DNA of 64,000 nucleotides from an uncultured Lachnospiraceae bacterium (GCA_910587635.1 CAJUNB010000037.1:1-64000); one strand, 5' to 3'. Positions 26,170 through 35,061 are shown, counted from the first letter of the stretch. Numbers and translations are program-made. Notes: generated by a model from the sequence alone, not told the origin.

Positions 26170-27186
26170 TCAGTTATTGATCAATTTATCTTCGTCACTC
26201 CAGCTATACAGCTTTCTGATCTCTTCCCCTACCACTTCTGCCGGATGTTCAGTAGCTTTTTTTCTCATGGCACGGAAATGTACCTGTTTTCCTGCCGGAG
26301 ACATATCTAATAAGAAATCTTTTGCGAATGTACCATCCTGAATATCGGCAAGGATCTTCTTCATTGCTTTCTTCGTCTCGTCGGTGATGATCTTGGGACC
26401 TGTAATATAGTCGCCGTACTCTGCCGTATTGGAGATGGAATATCTCATTCCCGAGAAACCGGACTGATAGATCAGGTCTACAATCAGCTTCATCTCATGG
26501 ATGCATTCAAAGTATGCATTTCTCGGGTCATATCCGGCTTCTGTCAGTGTCTCAAATCCTGCCTGCATCAAAGCGCAGACACCACCACACAGAACTGCCT
26601 GCTCACCGAACAGATCTGTCTCTGTCTCTGTACGGAATGTCGTCTCCAAAACGCCCGCTCTCGCACCGCCGATACCAAGTGCATAGGCAAGCGCCACATC
26701 CTTTGCCTTTCCTGTATAATCCTGCTCCACTGCAACGAGGCACGGAACACCTTTCCCTACCTGATATTCACTTCTGACAGTATGTCCAGGTCCTTTCGGT
26801 GCGATCATTGTCACATCCACATTCGCAGGAGGTACGATACAGCCAAAATGAATATTGAATCCGTGAGCGAACATGAGCATATTCCCCTCTTCCAGGTTGG
26901 GCTCAATATCATTCTTATAGAGATCTGCCTGTTTTTCATCATTGATCAGAATCATGATAATATCCGCCTGTTTCGCAGCTTCCGCTGCAGTGAACACTTC
27001 GAATCCCTGTGCCTGTGCCTTATCCCAGGATTTAGAACCTTTATAAAGACCGATAATTACATGACATCCTGATTCTTTCAGGTTCAAAGCATGGGCATGT
27101 CCCTGACTTCCATAACCGATAATCGCAATTGTCTTCCCTTCCAGCAACGAAAGGTTACAATCTTCCTGATAATAAATATTTGCCAT
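26170..27186 (-). CDS. ilvC: Ketol-acid reductoisomerase
   Basis: Isomerises and reduces acetolactate to 2,3-dihydroxyisovalerate using NAD(P)H and Mg. The start at 27186 gives 338 residues (class I) and has GGAGGAG six bases before the ATG. The dinucleotide site is GYGSQGHAHALNLKESG, and the Mg-binding residues are in the segment with HEMKLIVDLIYQSG and SISNTAEYGDY. It lies 99 bases downstream of ilvN copy 1 and is probably expressed with it. Confidence 0.97.
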   Translation of the reverse strand: MANIYYQEDCNLSLLEGKTIAIIGYGSQGHAHALNLKESGCHVIIGLYKGSKSWDKAQAQGFEVFTAAEAAKQADIIMILINDEKQADLYKNDIEPNLEEGNMLMFAHGFNIHFGCIVPPANVDVTMIAPKGPGHTVRSEYQVGKGVPCLVAVEQDYTGKAKDVALAYALGIGGARAGVLETTFRTETETDLFGEQAVLCGGVCALMQAGFETLTEAGYDPRNAYFECIHEMKLIVDLIYQSGFSGMRYSISNTAEYGDYITGPKIITDETKKAMKKILADIQDGTFAKDFLLDMSPAGKQVHFRAMRKKATEHPAEVVGEEIRKLYSWSDEDKLINN

Positions 27187-27259
27187 TTTCTTCTCCTCCA
27201 TCATCTCTTGGTTTTCAGTAACAAAAAGGATTAACCTATTTTTACAATATCCTGACCCT

Positions 27260-27289
27260 ATGTGTCCTTGTTCATTGAGAGTAACTTAA
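27260..27289. repeat. Partial copy of a dispersed sequence, overlapping the ilvN stop
   Basis: About 26 of 30 bases match the right arm and flank of the hairpin between glgB and mscS (8273-8304), sharing CCTTGTTCA and the AGTAA flank. Here no pairing arm is present, so it looks like a half element. It overlaps the last codon of ilvN. Confidence 0.5.
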
Positions 27290-27789
27290 TCTTCAATATA
27301 AACTACATCTTCTATGCCACGTCCCAGACCGGCAATCCCTGTCCGAGCCAGTTCCAGTATTTCATAGCCATCCAGGAGATTCAGAAAGGCTTCTATCTTT
27401 GCCTGATTACCAGTGAGTTCTATTGTGAGACTCTCTGTACACACATCTATAATCTTTGCCCGGAAAATATCCGTCACCCCGATGACACTGTCTCTCTGAG
27501 ATGCCCCTGCCCTCACTTTAATCAATGCCAGTTCCCGGTACACGCTGTTTTCCGGCTTCAACTCCCGAATATCCCGTACATCTACCAGCTTCTCCACCTG
27601 TTTCTCTATCTGATCCAGGATCTCATCATCTCCACTAGCTACAATCGTAATCCTCGTAAACCGGGGATCCGCAGTAACACCCGCGGTAATGCTCTCAATG
27701 TTATATCCCCGTCTTGCAAAAAGTCCAGAAATACGACTGAGGACACCGGATGTATTATCAACGATAAGCTGAAAGACCTTTTTATTCAT
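27286..27789 (-). CDS. ilvN: Acetolactate synthase small subunit (copy 1)
   Basis: The regulatory subunit that binds valine and activates the large subunit. 167 residues, with an N-terminal ACT domain (VFQLIVDNTSGVLSRISGLF) and the C-terminal ALS_ss domain. It ends with LARTGIAGLGRG. The gene precedes ilvC and has no adjacent large subunit, so it may serve ilvB copy 1 at 17021. A palindrome of ATAAC-N5-GTTAT form lies 91 bases upstream. Confidence 0.95.
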   Translation of the reverse strand: MNKKVFQLIVDNTSGVLSRISGLFARRGYNIESITAGVTADPRFTRITIVASGDDEILDQIEKQVEKLVDVRDIRELKPENSVYRELALIKVRAGASQRDSVIGVTDIFRAKIIDVCTESLTIELTGNQAKIEAFLNLLDGYEILELARTGIAGLGRGIEDVVYIED

Positions 27790-27879
27790 AACCTCTTCCT
27801 CTTTTTCCTTAACTTCATTTTATACATTCTAGCAACAAAAAAATTTCTTGTCAACGTATGCACTGACAGAATACTTTCT

Positions 27880-27894
27880 ATAACTTTATGTTAT
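27880..27894. promoter_or_regulatory. ATAAC-N5-GTTAT palindrome upstream of ilvN copy 1
   Basis: ATAACTTTATGTTAT, extendable by one pair (TATAAC / GTTATA), 91 bases upstream of the ilvN start. It has the same arms and spacing as the site before leuB. Confidence 0.45.
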
Positions 27895-27925
27895 AAGAAA
27901 CACTCTGACCATTCTTTATTTACCA

Positions 27926-28035
27926 CACCTCGCTAAGTGCTTTTTACACGCCGTCGTAACACTATCGCTCGCAAATACCTCGCTAAGTGTTCCGACATAC
28001 GTTCGCACTAGGCTCGAAAACACCTCGCCAAGTGC
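27926..28035. repeat. Three-copy interspersed 15-base repeat after ilvN copy 2
   Basis: Near-identical copies of CACCTCGCTAAGTGC start at 27926, 27976 and 28021 (periods 50 and 45), with related words such as CGCTCGCAAA and GGCTCGAAAA between. The last copy ends one base before the ilvN copy 2 stop codon on the minus strand. The sequence has no start codon with a ribosome site and looks like a repeat family. Confidence 0.8.
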
Positions 28036-28515
28036 TCACGCATCGCATTTGGGGAGGGCAAGGGTACCGGTTCTCGCCACTTCCACGATACTGATGGACT
28101 GAAGCAACGTAATCAGGAGCGCCGTTCTCTCCGGCACATCACAGATCTGTATCATCATCTGGTTTTTAGACATATCTACAATCTGTGCCTTCATGATCTC
28201 ACAGGTTTCCATAATATCCCTTCGGTTTCCCTTATTGAACTTCACTTTGACAAGCATCAGTTCCCGGCTGATGCTCTGACTTTCTTCAAAGGTCTTGATC
28301 TTGATAATATCCAGTTTTTTATTCAGCTGTTTTTCAATCTGCTCCAGCGTCCTCTCGTCACCGCTGCTTACAATGGTCATACAGGACACTGCCGCATCGT
28401 CTGTCTCTCCTACTGCAAGGCTGTCAATATTAAAACACCTTCTGGAAAAAAGCCCGGCCACCTTGCACAGAACACCTGATCGATTTTCCACAAGAACAGA
28501 ATATATTTTTTTCAT
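28036..28515 (-). CDS. ilvN: Acetolactate synthase small subunit (copy 2)
   Basis: A 159-residue regulatory subunit; the start at 28515 has a GGAGG site seven bases upstream and gives the expected opening MKKIYSVLVENRSGVL. The ACT domain occupies the first 75 residues and the ALS_ss domain the rest, ending with VARTGTLALPKC. It follows ilvB copy 2 by 14 bases, a complete two-subunit enzyme. It is only distantly similar to copy 1, so the two are not a recent duplication. Confidence 0.95.
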   Translation of the reverse strand: MKKIYSVLVENRSGVLCKVAGLFSRRCFNIDSLAVGETDDAAVSCMTIVSSGDERTLEQIEKQLNKKLDIIKIKTFEESQSISRELMLVKVKFNKGNRRDIMETCEIMKAQIVDMSKNQMMIQICDVPERTALLITLLQSISIVEVARTGTLALPKCDA

Positions 28516-28529
28516 ATCGGGCCTCCTTC

Positions 28530-30146
28530 TTATTTCACCAGATCCATCGGGTCGATGATACATTCCATCAGCATGGAAGTGTCCTCTTTCAAAAACCTGT
28601 TGATTGCCGTTTCTGCTCCGTTCATATCAGTCAGACGGATAAACGGAAGACCATATGCCCCGGCCAGCTTTTCCAGATCAGGGCTGCCGGTTAAGTCCAC
28701 TACAGAATAGTTATCTGCATAGGTATAGTGCTGATATTCCCGAACCATGCCCAGATAATTGTTTTTTAAAACTACAATTTTTACCGGTATATTGTGCTGC
28801 CGCATCGTTGCCAGTTCCATCATGGACATCTGGAAAGAACCATCCCCACATACGGCTACCACCTGCTTGTTAGGGGCTCCCAGCTTGGCACCCATGGCAG
28901 CCGGAATAGAATATCCCATCGTTCCCATACCGCCAGAAGTCAGAAAACGGCCTTTTTTTACAACATGATGTGCACAGGACCAGATCTGATTCTGTCCCAC
29001 ATCTGCCACATAGATAGCCGAATCTTTCATTTTTTCGGAAAGAAGACGGATAAAAGCGGCCGGATCTACATAATTCGGGTCAGGATGTCTTGCAGGTTCC
29101 ATCGTCTCCCGGTACCCCTGCAGCGTCTCTATCCAGTCATCGTGTTCACAGGTAAGGGTCTGTTTCGCCATATCCCGGAATATATGTTTGATATCTCCCA
29201 CAAGGGGAATCGTCGGTCCTACATTTTTACCAATCTCTGCCGGATCCACATCAATATGTATTAATACTTTATTTTCTGTAATCAAATCGGGCTGACTCAC
29301 TGCCCGGTCTGCCACCCGGGCTCCCGTCATAATAAGCAGATCCGATTCGTTCATAGCACGGTTGGCATAAGGCTTTCCGTTATTGCCCACCATACCAAAA
29401 TACATAGGATGCTTCGTCGGCATCACACTGATTCCCATCATCGTGGAAACCACCGGTATTTGATATCGCTCGGAAAATTCCCGCAGCTCCTTTTGCGCAT
29501 CACTCAAAAGTACCCCGCCACCCACACAGAGAATAGGCCGTTTTGCCTTTTCCAGTTCCTGAATGACCTTTTTGATCTGTACTGCATGTCCTTTTACAGT
29601 TGGCTTATATGTTCTTAAATTTACTTCCTGGGGATATGTAAAATCCGCAACAGGCGCATTCTGTATATCAATGGGAACGTCAATCAAAACCGGCCCCTTT
29701 CTACCCGTGGAAGCAATATGAAAAGCCTCTTTAAAAATACGGGGAATTTCCGACGCGTCTTTTACAAGATAGCTGTATTTGACAAAAGACTCGGCCGCTC
29801 CGGTCACATCGGCCTCCTGGAATACGTCCGAACCGATCAATGCACTGTTTACCTGACCGGTAATACAGACAAGGGGAATACTGTCCGCAAACGCGGTAGC
29901 AATACCTGTCAGCAGATTGGTGGCTCCCGGTCCACTTGTTACTGCGCATACTCCTACTTTGCCAGTCACTCTTGCCAGCCCGCTCGCTGCGTGAGCGGCA
30001 TTCTGTTCTGTCCGAATCAGAATACTTCTGATAGATGACTCTAATATACTGTTATAAAATGGACATATTGCCACACCCGGATAGCCGAACACGATATCTA
30101 CGTCCTCTGCTTCCAGACATTTGATGATTGCATCTGCTCCGTTCAT
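28530..30146 (-). CDS. ilvB: Acetolactate synthase large subunit (copy 2)
   Basis: A 538-residue ThDP enzyme of the same reaction as copy 1. The ThDP glutamate is in RTEQNAAHAASGLAR, the FAD-region motif is GSDVFQEADVTGA, and the Mg/ThDP site reads GDGSFQMSMMELA. An AAAGGAG site precedes the ATG. It is directly followed by its own small subunit. A palindrome ATAACT-N6-AGTTAT lies 74 bases upstream. Having two sets may allow different valine sensitivity or expression; that is inference. Confidence 0.95.
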   Translation of the reverse strand: MNGADAIIKCLEAEDVDIVFGYPGVAICPFYNSILESSIRSILIRTEQNAAHAASGLARVTGKVGVCAVTSGPGATNLLTGIATAFADSIPLVCITGQVNSALIGSDVFQEADVTGAAESFVKYSYLVKDASEIPRIFKEAFHIASTGRKGPVLIDVPIDIQNAPVADFTYPQEVNLRTYKPTVKGHAVQIKKVIQELEKAKRPILCVGGGVLLSDAQKELREFSERYQIPVVSTMMGISVMPTKHPMYFGMVGNNGKPYANRAMNESDLLIMTGARVADRAVSQPDLITENKVLIHIDVDPAEIGKNVGPTIPLVGDIKHIFRDMAKQTLTCEHDDWIETLQGYRETMEPARHPDPNYVDPAAFIRLLSEKMKDSAIYVADVGQNQIWSCAHHVVKKGRFLTSGGMGTMGYSIPAAMGAKLGAPNKQVVAVCGDGSFQMSMMELATMRQHNIPVKIVVLKNNYLGMVREYQHYTYADNYSVVDLTGSPDLEKLAGAYGLPFIRLTDMNGAETAINRFLKEDTSMLMECIIDPMDLVK

Positions 30147-30219
30147 TTTTCAATCTCCTTTGGTTACCTGTCTATTTATCATCCACTCCCGGAATCACTC
30201 TGCCATTTACCCGTTTTCC

Positions 30220-30237
30220 ATAACTTCCCGGAGTTAT
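30220..30237. promoter_or_regulatory. ATAACT-N6-AGTTAT palindrome upstream of ilvB copy 2
   Basis: ATAACTTCCCGGAGTTAT in the gap between metH and ilvB copy 2, fully self-complementary except for the two central bases of the spacer. Its arms match the sites before leuB and ilvN, but the spacing is three bases longer, so it may bind a different factor or act as an RNA hairpin. Confidence 0.4.
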
Positions 30238-30249
30238 TCTTCTATCTTT

Positions 30250-32715
30250 TTATTTCGTTTCCAGTCCCAGAATTTTCCTCGTCAGCTTCACTGCTTCCGC
30301 TGCATCGGCCGAATAGCCATCGGCACCGATTTCATCGGCATAATCCTGTGTAATGACAGCACCGCCGATAATGATTTTAGCTTTACTTCCTTTCTCTTTT
30401 GCATAGGAAATCACATGACGCATTTCCTGCATCGTTGTCGTCATAAGCGCTGATAACGCAATAACACTGGCACCGCTTTTTTCCGCTTCCTCTATGATTT
30501 TCTCCCTTGGCACGTCCTTTCCCAGGTCAATGACATGAAAACCATGATTTTTCAGCATAAGAGCCACCAGATTTTTTCCTATATCGTGAATGTCTCCTTT
30601 TACTGTTGCGATGACTACAGTGGGCAATGCTTCCTGTGTCCCGTCTTTCAGCAAAAGAGGTTCCAGATATTCGATGGCAAGCTTCATGGCTTCCGCACCT
30701 GCAATCAATTGAGGCAGAAAATATTTTCCCTGATCAAACAACTCTCCCACCTCATTGATCCCCGGAAGCAGTGCATTATCCAGAATCTCCCTGGGTTCCG
30801 TTCCGTCAGAAAGAGCTTTTTTTGTCAAATCTACAATCCTTCGTTTATTGCCTTTCAGAACTGCTTCCCGGATACACTCCAGAGGTAACATCTCCTGCTT
30901 AAAAACTATATCTTCTTTTTTTATTGTTGGCGCCACGCTCTGTCCAGTATCCTCTTTTCTCTGAGGATATGCCTCTTTCCATGTATTCATCCGTTCGATA
31001 TACCGGACGTCGGCGCTTTCTTTCTGTAAAAGTAAATCGGAGGCAAAAGCGCTGTTCACAAGCAGATCCTGAGACGGATTGGCGATCGCCATTGTCAGCC
31101 CCGACTGGATCGCCATTGTCAGAAAAGCCGTATTGACAAAACTCCGTTCAGGAAGTCCGAAAGAAATATTGGACAATCCGCATATTGTAGCCAGTCCTCT
31201 TTCTTTACAATAACGAATCGTTTCCAGCGTCTCCAGAGCCGCCCCTGGATTGGCACCCACCGTCGTCACCAGACCATCTACAACAATATCTTCTTTTTTC
31301 ATGCCCAGCTCATAGGCCCGGGCTGTTATTTTCTCTATGATTTCAATCTTCTCTTCCATCGTTTTCGGAAGACCTGCATCCGACAGAGGAAGTAAGATAA
31401 ACATTGCACCATATTTCTGAGCAAGGGGAAGCAGTTTTTCAAACTTTACCTGTTCCAACGATATGGAATTGATCAAAGCTCTGCCCGGGTACTGCCGCAG
31501 AGCCGCTTCCAGCACTTCCACATGGCTGGAATCGATGGCAAGGGGCAGTGATGTGACCCCCGGTACTTCTGTAATGACTTGCAGCATCATCTCTTTTTCA
31601 TCGATACCGCTCATTCCCATATTGATATCCAATACCCCTGCCCCACACGCTTCCTGTTCCTGAGCAAAGGTAAGTACCATATCCAGATTGCCTTCCCGCA
31701 GCTGAGCCTGCAATTTCTTTTTGCCAGTAGGATTAATCCGCTCTCCCACGATAATGAAAGAATCTTCCAGCCCGAAAGACAGTGTCTGACGCTCCGAACT
31801 CAAATACCGCCTCTCCTGTCTTTCCCGTACTTTCACCGGAAGGTCCTTTGTATTTATGACCAGCTCCCGGATATAGTCCGGCGCTGTTCCACAACATCCT
31901 CCCAGAATCGAGGCTCCCGCCTCTACAAGCTGTACCATTTCCCGGCCAAATGTATCTGCATCCATATCATAGACTGTGCTGCCGTCCTCCGCCAGAGACG
32001 GTAATCCTGCATTGGGCTTGGCAATTAACGGAATCGTTGTCACTTCTGCCATTTCCCGAATGATTTCTGCCATCTTATCCGGCCCTGTAGAGCAATTTGC
32101 TCCAATGGCTGCGGCGCCCAGACTCTCCAATACGACAGCCGCTGTCCTGGCATCTGTTCCGAACAGACTTCTGCCATCCGTTTCAAAAGTCATCGTCACC
32201 ATAACCGGCAAGTCGCACACTTCTTTTGCCGCAATCAGTGCTGCCCTGCACTCCTGCAGACTCATCATTGTCTCCACCACGAGCAGGTCTACTCCCGCTT
32301 CCACGCAATAGGAAATCTGTTCCTTATACACCATTATCAGCTCTTCGAAAGTGAGCGTTCCCATCGGTGCCAATTGTCTGCCTGTCATCGTCAGATCTCC
32401 CGCCACATAGGCCCTGCCATCCGCAGCCTGTCTGGAAATAGCAACTAACGCTCTGTTGATTTCCTCTATCTGATCATCCAGGCCATACTCCGCCAATTTA
32501 ATTCTGTTGCTCGTAAACGTCGGTGCATAGACAATATGGCTGCCCGCTTCCACATATTCTGTCTGAAGCTCTTTCATAATATGAGGATGAGCCAAAATCC
32601 AGCTTTCCGGGCATACTCCTGCCGGCATCCCTCTTCTGATCAAATTGGAACCTGTTGCTCCATCCAGATAAATTATTTTTTCACTGCAGATTTTCTGAAA
32701 TTCTTTTTTTGTCAT
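30250..32715 (-). CDS. metH: Cobalamin-dependent methionine synthase without activation domain
   Basis: Transfers a methyl group from methyl-THF to homocysteine. The start at 32715 has AAAGGA upstream and gives 821 residues. Domains in order are homocysteine-binding (zinc cysteines in GANCSTG near 208 and GGCCGT near 270), pterin-binding (from about 310, with GERINPTGKKK), and cobalamin cap and binding domains (DIHDIGKN near 708). The fourth, AdoMet-binding reactivation domain of E. coli MetH is absent, as is common in Clostridia, where a separate protein may do that job. No cobalamin or SAM riboswitch is evident in the leader. Confidence 0.95.
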   Translation of the reverse strand: MTKKEFQKICSEKIIYLDGATGSNLIRRGMPAGVCPESWILAHPHIMKELQTEYVEAGSHIVYAPTFTSNRIKLAEYGLDDQIEEINRALVAISRQAADGRAYVAGDLTMTGRQLAPMGTLTFEELIMVYKEQISYCVEAGVDLLVVETMMSLQECRAALIAAKEVCDLPVMVTMTFETDGRSLFGTDARTAAVVLESLGAAAIGANCSTGPDKMAEIIREMAEVTTIPLIAKPNAGLPSLAEDGSTVYDMDADTFGREMVQLVEAGASILGGCCGTAPDYIRELVINTKDLPVKVRERQERRYLSSERQTLSFGLEDSFIIVGERINPTGKKKLQAQLREGNLDMVLTFAQEQEACGAGVLDINMGMSGIDEKEMMLQVITEVPGVTSLPLAIDSSHVEVLEAALRQYPGRALINSISLEQVKFEKLLPLAQKYGAMFILLPLSDAGLPKTMEEKIEIIEKITARAYELGMKKEDIVVDGLVTTVGANPGAALETLETIRYCKERGLATICGLSNISFGLPERSFVNTAFLTMAIQSGLTMAIANPSQDLLVNSAFASDLLLQKESADVRYIERMNTWKEAYPQRKEDTGQSVAPTIKKEDIVFKQEMLPLECIREAVLKGNKRRIVDLTKKALSDGTEPREILDNALLPGINEVGELFDQGKYFLPQLIAGAEAMKLAIEYLEPLLLKDGTQEALPTVVIATVKGDIHDIGKNLVALMLKNHGFHVIDLGKDVPREKIIEEAEKSGASVIALSALMTTTMQEMRHVISYAKEKGSKAKIIIGGAVITQDYADEIGADGYSADAAEAVKLTRKILGLETK

Positions 32716-32871
32716 TTTATATCCTTTCTGCAATGTATCATTCACACATTCTTGCTCATACTATAGGAAACAGTAATACCGTTTCCCGTAAGTATAAAGG
32801 TATCCAGACCATCATAACACGGTTCTTTTTTTTGCACAATTTATTTTTTTGTACTCACATCGCATTTTTCG

Positions 32872-32900
32872 TTGATTTCACGCTATGAATGTGTTAAATT
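32872..32900 (+). promoter_or_regulatory. Promoter of the lipoprotein gene
   Basis: TTGATT and TAAATT boxes separated by 17 bases, about 63 bases before the TTG start codon at 32964. Confidence 0.45.
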
Positions 32901-32963
32901 GGAAGAGTGATTTTCTGGAAAAAGAACCAATATCAGGCACTTTTGATACAGGAGGACTTAATC

Positions 32964-33560
32964 TTGAAAAAAGCAATGATTGCGATAACCGCATTCTTAC
33001 TCGCTGTCACCCTTTCCGGCTGTGGGAAGACGGATGACAGCCTGGAGCAGTACAAAACCGATATGACTGCTTTTACCGATAAAATAAACGAACTTGCCAC
33101 ATCGATAGATAATATTGATGTTGATTCCGATACCCGAACAGAAGAACTCCTCGGATATCTGGACGAAATGGATGCCGCGTTTATTGAGATGGGAAGTCTG
33201 GAAGTCCCGGATCATGAACAGTTTGCCAATATCGAAGAACTGGCCGATGAAGCCAGTGCCAATCTTTCCAAATCTGTGGCGCTTTACCATCAGGCATTCG
33301 ATAATGCAGAAAACTATGATCCCCAGCTGGTTGATGCTGCACTGGAATATTACAGTCGCGCTTTTAAACGTCTTGGATATATTGGTACGATTCTGCAGGG
33401 AGAACTTCCCCAGGATGAAACCATTACGATTATCAGCGAAGGCGATGAAGAGGACGTCATTCCTGAACAGGAAGATGAAATGACAGAAGCTTTCGAAGAA
33501 TCCGATCAAAATGAAGAAGACAATGCAATTCAGGAAACTTCCGATAACAACGGCCAGTAA
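32964..33560 (+). CDS. Acidic lipoprotein of unknown function
   Basis: A 198-residue lipoprotein. The start is TTG at 32964, chosen because GGAGG stands eight bases upstream and the translation then begins with a short basic signal (MKKAMIAIT) and a lipobox LSGC with Cys20. An in-frame ATG four codons later is a weaker choice. The mature protein is helical, and the tail after residue 155 is highly acidic (Glu, Asp, Gln, Asn). It is not a known binding protein. The stop codon lies inside a perfect 20-bp palindrome. Confidence 0.85.
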   Translation: MKKAMIAITAFLLAVTLSGCGKTDDSLEQYKTDMTAFTDKINELATSIDNIDVDSDTRTEELLGYLDEMDAAFIEMGSLEVPDHEQFANIEELADEASANLSKSVALYHQAFDNAENYDPQLVDAALEYYSRAFKRLGYIGTILQGELPQDETITIISEGDEEDVIPEQEDEMTEAFEESDQNEEDNAIQETSDNNGQ

Positions 33561-33570
33561 TTACTGGCCG
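33551..33570 (+). terminator. Palindromic terminator over the lipoprotein stop codon
   Basis: A perfect 20-bp palindrome, CGGCCAGTAA followed by TTACTGGCCG, with the TAA stop in its centre and TTTAT after it. It may terminate the lipoprotein transcript. Confidence 0.7.
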
Positions 33571-33615
33571 TTTATCATTGTCAGATGCGCAGCTCACTTT
33601 TATCCTTAATCGCAT

Positions 33616-34341
33616 TTAATGCCAACTGCCATACCGGGGACAATGCGCCGCAATCATATCCAACGCCTGACGAAATTGATTTCCACTCTGGAAAAATATC
33701 CGTTCTTCCCGCTCTCCTATGTCCTTTGCAGAAAGGGACCCATCTCTATATACGATAACGAGAGAGACTCCCACTGCCACATTCTGACTGACTCTCTTAT
33801 TTCCTGCGTTATATGAAACTCTCGATGTCTCTTCTGTTCCATAGATCTTTTCAATATCTTCTGTTCTGATAAAACGGCAAAAACCACTGCTAAAATGCAC
33901 CCAATAGTCAGGACCTGCGATAAAGCGTGTGGGATAGGACTCTGTCTTCGTGTTCAGAAAATTCACAGTTCCGTAATTTCCTTCTTTCATCTGCTTACAG
34001 AAAAGTTCCTGATCCGTTTCCCTTTTTAAAAACTGATCAATCCCCTTTTCATAGGCATCCTGCACTTTCTTCATAGACGTACTTTTCCCCTGGATCCAGA
34101 AACACAGCCATATAAAAGCTGCAATCCCACATCCTACCGGAAGATTGATCTTTAAAATATTGGGCAACGTTTCAGAGAGATTGTCTATCCCGCCTCCCAA
34201 AACACCAAAGGATACAAGCAATACGACACTCAGTGCCATCCACAACGGTACATTTTTCTTTACCTTCCTTCGGAATTCCTGAAATAACGCTTCATATTCC
34301 TTTAATTCTCCATCCAGCCATGTTTTTAATTGCCCATTCAT
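33616..34341 (-). CDS. Hypothetical two-pass membrane protein
   Basis: A 241-residue protein that I do not recognise. Two membrane segments (about residues 32-50 and 63-83) follow a charged N-terminal helix, and the C-terminal 150 residues are soluble with the stretch YWVHFSSGFCRFIRTEDIEKIYG, suggestive of a PH-like or DUF-type beta domain. The start at 34341 is preferred because AAGGAG precedes it. It lies next to a C39-like peptidase gene in the same orientation. Confidence 0.75.
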   Translation of the reverse strand: MNGQLKTWLDGELKEYEALFQEFRRKVKKNVPLWMALSVVLLVSFGVLGGGIDNLSETLPNILKINLPVGCGIAAFIWLCFWIQGKSTSMKKVQDAYEKGIDQFLKRETDQELFCKQMKEGNYGTVNFLNTKTESYPTRFIAGPDYWVHFSSGFCRFIRTEDIEKIYGTEETSRVSYNAGNKRVSQNVAVGVSLVIVYRDGSLSAKDIGEREERIFFQSGNQFRQALDMIAAHCPRYGSWH

Positions 34342-34404
34342 AAAAATTCTCTCCTTCATATATATTATATTAGTGCTTTCCGAACATACGTAACCAGTAA
34401 AGGT

Positions 34405-35061
34405 CTATTCCGCAAAATATACAGCGCGTACAGAATAAACTCTGTCCTGGAACTCCGAAAGCGATACGGGCACCTCTGCTTCCCCCATGGGATCCATACA
34501 GACATATCCATTCTCGTCTGTCCCTGTCAAAAGCACCCAGTGCCAGGCTCCCACACCTCCCATGCGCACTTTGACAACAGGAAAAATCCCATCTGCGAGA
34601 AGCTGATCGATTTCATTTTTATTCACCGTGTCTGCCACATAACATATCGTTCCGGGTACTGCCTCCTGAATTTTATTCCAGATAACCGCTCCACTCTCTG
34701 TATAGACATCCTCCCTGGAAAAAACTTCATTCAACTGTCCCGCCGTCATATAAAAATCCAGGTTTTTGTCTCTGGCCTGCATATCCAGCCCAGCGGCCAG
34801 GCAACACACAAGACACCCCGAAGATGCCATCGTATCCCGTGCCTCACCCAGATGCGCCTCGCCCCACCTGGAGTCCTTCTGCATAAAGTAAACCATATCG
34901 GCAATCTCTCTGTCCTGCAAGGGAACAAGTAATACTCCATTCTGTCTCCTGTTTCTCCAGGAAAACAACAACGCCAGAAAAATACAAAGGCACAGCCCCC
35001 CTGTCAAAAGAACAGGTTTCTTCTTATTTACTTGTTTCTCCAGGAAAATTTTTCTTTTCAT
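34405..35061 (-). CDS. Membrane-anchored C39-like cysteine peptidase family protein
   Basis: A 218-residue protein with one N-terminal membrane segment (about 15-35) and a papain-like C39_2 domain outside. The candidate catalytic Cys is in MASSGCLVCCLA, the His in AWHWVLLTG, and the Asp in CMDPMGEAE. Family members are often peptidases or peptidoglycan hydrolases, but the substrate is unknown. Only a weak GGATAG ribosome site is visible. It is divergent from the tRNA-Val gene. Confidence 0.85.
   Translation of the reverse strand: MKRKIFLEKQVNKKKPVLLTGGLCLCIFLALLFSWRNRRQNGVLLVPLQDREIADMVYFMQKDSRWGEAHLGEARDTMASSGCLVCCLAAGLDMQARDKNLDFYMTAGQLNEVFSREDVYTESGAVIWNKIQEAVPGTICYVADTVNKNEIDQLLADGIFPVVKVRMGGVGAWHWVLLTGTDENGYVCMDPMGEAEVPVSLSEFQDRVYSVRAVYFAE

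Noticed and set aside
27187..27285. T-box leader for branched-chain genes
   Set aside because: No AGGGTGG-N-ACCGCG antiterminator core was found in any ilv or leu leader.
27926..28035. Possible CRISPR array
   Set aside because: Only three 15-base copies of uneven sequence, with related spacers and no cas genes.
28036..28563. Longer start for ilvN copy 2 at 28563
   Set aside because: The extra 16 codons have no ribosome site, and GGAGG directly precedes the ATG at 28515.
32746..32963. Riboswitch (cobalamin or SAM) before metH
   Set aside because: The space is short and no cobalamin-box or SAM-box core words were seen.
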